8,741 nucleotides of DNA from Eubacteriales Family XIII. Incertae Sedis bacterium. GTDB lineage: Bacteria; Bacillota; Clostridia; Peptostreptococcales; Anaerovoracaceae. Below are positions 7,554-8,741 of this stretch, piece after piece (position 1 is the stretch's first letter; every line of letters starts with the position of its first letter). Under the pieces are notes generated by a model, which worked only from the letters and a program-made list of their open reading frames with translations, was not told the DNA's origin and searched no databases. A program made the position numbers and the translations under genes. The DNA lies in contig JAISGB010000083.1 of assembly GCA_031263335.1 (NCBI GenBank), forward strand, positions 1 through 8,741. The letters run 5' to 3'.

Positions 7554-7717
7554 AATCAGGATAGCGCAACTACTCACGTAGACAGTCCCGCGGATATTCT
7601 CCGCGATCCCATCGTGCCGGAACGCCTCCCGACGCGATTCGGCGAAATCCCCTCGGAAACGATCGTCGCCCGCCGGCTAACGTTCCCTATTGTCATTCGC
7701 GCCTCTATCTCTTGATT
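7554..7717 (-). promoter_or_regulatory. Lysine riboswitch (L-box) aptamer in the lysA leader
   Basis: The minus-strand RNA shows conserved L-box blocks in order: AGAUAGAGGCGCGAA near the 5' end, GAGGGGAUUUCGCCGAA in the middle and ACUGUC...GCGCUAUC at the 3' end, closely matching the Bacillus lysC leader. All five helices can be drawn. P1 is GAUAG (7709-7705) with CUAUC (7564-7560), extended by AAUC/GAUU. P2 is GGCG with CGCC, continued by a 7-bp helix GGGAACG (7687-7681) with CGUUUCC (7661-7655). P3 is AUCG/CGAU plus CGGGA/UUCCG (7638-7611). P4 is CGCGGA, loop GAAUA, UCCGCG (7605-7589). P5 is CUAC, a GUGA tetraloop, GUAG (7581-7570). Lysine binding should stabilise P1 and leave the downstream terminator free to form, turning lysA off. 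Confidence 0.92.
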
Positions 7718-7720
7718 CGG

Positions 7721-7747
7721 AAACACCGATTTGAATACGTATCGGCG
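7721..7747 (-). terminator. Possible weak terminator after the sigma gene
   Basis: On the minus strand CGCCGAU, a 10-base loop and AUCGGUG (7747-7724) form a 7-bp stem with one G-U pair, followed by only three U residues (7723-7721). It falls between the sigma gene stop and the riboswitch. It may end sigma transcripts weakly, or it may simply be a 5' hairpin of the lysA leader, since the likely lysA start point lies upstream of it. Confidence 0.3.
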
Positions 7748-7769
7748 ATTCCTCTATGAAGTTAACATG

Positions 7770-7798
7770 ATTATATCGCCTTTCCCTCGGGAATGCAA
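7770..7798 (-). promoter_or_regulatory. Likely lysA promoter overlapping the sigma gene's 3' end
   Basis: On the minus strand TTGCAT (7798-7793), a 17-base spacer and a perfect TATAAT (7775-7770) form a sigma-A/sigma-70-type promoter. The -10 hexamer contains the TAA stop of the sigma gene (7773-7771). The start point is predicted at about 7763, giving a leader of roughly 308 bases that carries the whole riboswitch. The spacer contains an inverted repeat TTCCC-N2-GGGAA (7782-7793). Only TTG of the -35 matches consensus, so activity is inferred from spacing and placement. Confidence 0.55.
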
Positions 7799-8367
7799 GG
7801 ATTTTCCGTCTGCGTTCCCGATTCTTTTTCCAACTCCTTCCTGATGTCGTTCCGCGCCCGCAGGAGACTCGTCGATACGGCGCTGATCGAGATGTTCATC
7901 ACGCGCGCGATCTGAGTATAGGACAGATCGTCGTAATAGTACAGGATCACGGCGTCGCGCCTCTTGAGCGGCAGCCTCCCGATGATCGTGAGAAGCTTGT
8001 CCCGTATATTCTTACGTTGCAGATATTCGTCGGGAAGGAATTCGAACCTCTCCTCCGTCAACAGGTTGTCGAGCAAGGTGATGTCCGCCTTTTCCTCGCC
8101 TTCCAAGCGGAGGAAGCGAAAACAGTGGCGGGCGATGATGCGGTGCATCCAAGCGTAAAACGCCTCGGGCCGTTGCAACCGGCGGATGCTTTGATACATG
8201 ATGAGGACGGCTTCCTGCGCCGCGTCCTCCGCGTCGTCCCTGTCCGCGATCACCCTGTTCGCACAGCAGAAGATATCCCAAGATTTCCTGCGGTACAATT
8301 CGGCAAAGGCGTCGTCATCCCCTCGGATCGCCCGCTCGACGAGCTGCTTGATGTCCGGTTCTATCAC
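7771..8367 (-). CDS. RNA polymerase sigma factor, sigma-70 family (ECF-like)
   Basis: This is a 198-residue two-domain sigma factor that would direct RNA polymerase to a specific promoter set. Region 2 covers about 18-85 (AFAELYRR, DRDDAEDAAQEAVLIMYQSI, then PEAFYAWMHRIIARHC). A linker with LLDNLLTEERFEFLPDEYL spans about 98-116. Region 4 covers about 128-178 (GRLPLKRRDAVILYYYDDLSYTQIA, then the recognition helix MNISISAVSTSLLRAR). No region 1 or 3 is present, which fits the ECF layout. The start is GTG at 8367, set by AAGGGGG eight bases upstream and by the distance to region 2. No anti-sigma factor or membrane protein gene adjoins it on either side, so what controls it cannot be read here. 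Its regulon is unknown; a specific ECF subgroup cannot be named without a search. Confidence 0.88.
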   Translation of the reverse strand: MIEPDIKQLVERAIRGDDDAFAELYRRKSWDIFCCANRVIADRDDAEDAAQEAVLIMYQSIRRLQRPEAFYAWMHRIIARHCFRFLRLEGEEKADITLLDNLLTEERFEFLPDEYLQRKNIRDKLLTIIGRLPLKRRDAVILYYYDDLSYTQIARVMNISISAVSTSLLRARNDIRKELEKESGTQTENPCIPEGKAI

Positions 8368-8411
8368 GTGAATTTCCCCCTTGTTTGCAACAAAGTCCGG
8401 ATTGCGGACAC

Positions 8412-8421
8412 GTTACGTAAC
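8412..8421. other. Perfect 10-bp palindrome upstream of the sigma gene
   Basis: GTTACGTAAC is a perfect palindrome located 45 bases before the GTG start, just downstream of the predicted transcription start. It could be an operator, but a single 10-bp palindrome is weak evidence. Confidence 0.3.
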
Positions 8422-8444
8422 TGCGCGACAATTACAACAGTTTT

Positions 8445-8473
8445 AATTTAACTCTTTTATTGCGTTTTGTAAA
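8445..8473 (-). promoter_or_regulatory. Candidate promoter for the sigma factor gene
   Basis: In the AT-rich gap between tsaD and the sigma gene, the minus strand has TTTACA (8473-8468), a 17-base spacer and TAAATT (8450-8445). The -10 matches TATAAT at four of six positions. The predicted start at about 8438 leaves a 70-base leader. I saw no clear GGAAC-type ECF autoregulatory -35 in the gap. Confidence 0.35.
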
Positions 8474-8560
8474 GGATTCCGGCTAAAATAGTTTGGATTT
8501 TCTGCTTTATTGTGAATTTAATCGAAAAATAAGGCGGCCGGATTGTTTCTCAAAGGGGCT

Positions 8561-8741
8561 TCACAGCGCGAGATTGGCCTTCGCGTCCAGATCCAATCCG
8601 GATACCCTTCCCGCCTTGAAGTCGTAATAGGCGGCGCAAGCGATCATGGCCGCATTGTCCGTACACAGGATCGGCGCCGGGATGAACAGGCCGACGCCGG
8701 CCGCTTCGCAGGACTCGGCAAGGCGGCGGCGCAAGAGGCTG
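8561..8741 (-). CDS. tsaD: tRNA N6-adenosine threonylcarbamoyltransferase, C-terminal 59 residues (cut by window edge)
   Basis: TsaD, with TsaB and TsaE, transfers the threonylcarbamoyl group to A37 of ANN-decoding tRNAs. Only the C-terminus lies in the window. Read on the minus strand from 8740 it gives SLLRRRLAESCEAAGV, then the family motif PAPILCTDNAAMIACAAYY, ending in KANLAL and a TGA stop (8563-8561). The aspartate of CTDNAAMIA is the metal ligand and the block is highly diagnostic. A 193-base gap separates it from the sigma gene, and I found no convincing intrinsic terminator after it. The rest of the gene, including the HxxxH metal motif, is beyond the right edge. Confidence 0.9.
   Translation of the reverse strand, partial: SLLRRRLAESCEAAGVGLFIPAPILCTDNAAMIACAAYYDFKAGRVSGLDLDAKANLAL

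Noticed and set aside
7456..7569. Extending lysA upstream to the in-frame ATG at 7569
   Set aside because: The extra 38 codons come from the riboswitch P1/P5 and terminator sequence and are unlike LysA; the ATG at 7455 has a good ribosome binding site.
8397..8545. Repeated CCGGATTG (8397-8404 and 8538-8545) in the gap between tsaD and the sigma gene
   Set aside because: Two 8-base matches with a similar word inside tsaD are within chance expectation; spacing suggests no array or operator set.

Overview
The window reads as a GC-rich bacterial chromosome segment (GC near 60% by eye). The likely source is a Firmicutes/Clostridia-type anaerobe. This placement is inferred from the DapH (N-acetyl) branch of lysine synthesis, a lysine riboswitch in front of lysA, strong AAAGGAGG-type ribosome binding sites at thrC, and a bacterial glycine-rich surface-type protein with Ig-like modules. 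No single marker here fixes the genus. There are no tRNA or rRNA genes, CRISPR arrays, insertion sequences or phage genes.

Layout, left to right. Positions 2-2026 hold the 3' part of a large gene made of two tandem copies of a 341-residue module (Ig-like domain plus glycine-rich domain). After 38 AT-rich bases carrying an extended -10 promoter comes a plus-strand run: dapF (2065-3129), dapH (3162-3854), thrC (3865-5355) and a type IV prepilin peptidase gene (5358-6119). The minus strand then carries lysA (6121-7455) behind a long leader, a small sigma-70/ECF-type sigma factor gene (7771-8367), and the last 59 codons of tsaD (8561-8741, running off the right edge). The plus and minus blocks converge with one base between stop codons.

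How the genes fit together. DapH acetylates tetrahydrodipicolinate, DapF epimerises LL-DAP to meso-DAP (for peptidoglycan and lysine), and LysA decarboxylates meso-DAP to lysine. ThrC closes the threonine branch of the same aspartate family. The 315-base gap between the sigma gene and lysA is not empty. It holds a recognisable lysine riboswitch (helices P1-P5, about 7554-7717), followed by an intrinsic terminator (7512-7538) and a ribosome binding site. The likely promoter of this leader overlaps the stop codon of the sigma gene. Lysine should therefore shut off lysA by transcription termination, while the dapF-dapH-thrC run shows no such leader.

The content is mostly known families; I see no convincing wholly new system. 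The items most worth a second look are the exact-period 1,023-bp in-frame duplication in the glycine-rich gene, a DapF with a roughly 65-residue Ala-rich insertion between its two catalytic cysteines, a probable leaderless dapF transcript, and the complete lysA riboswitch/attenuator.
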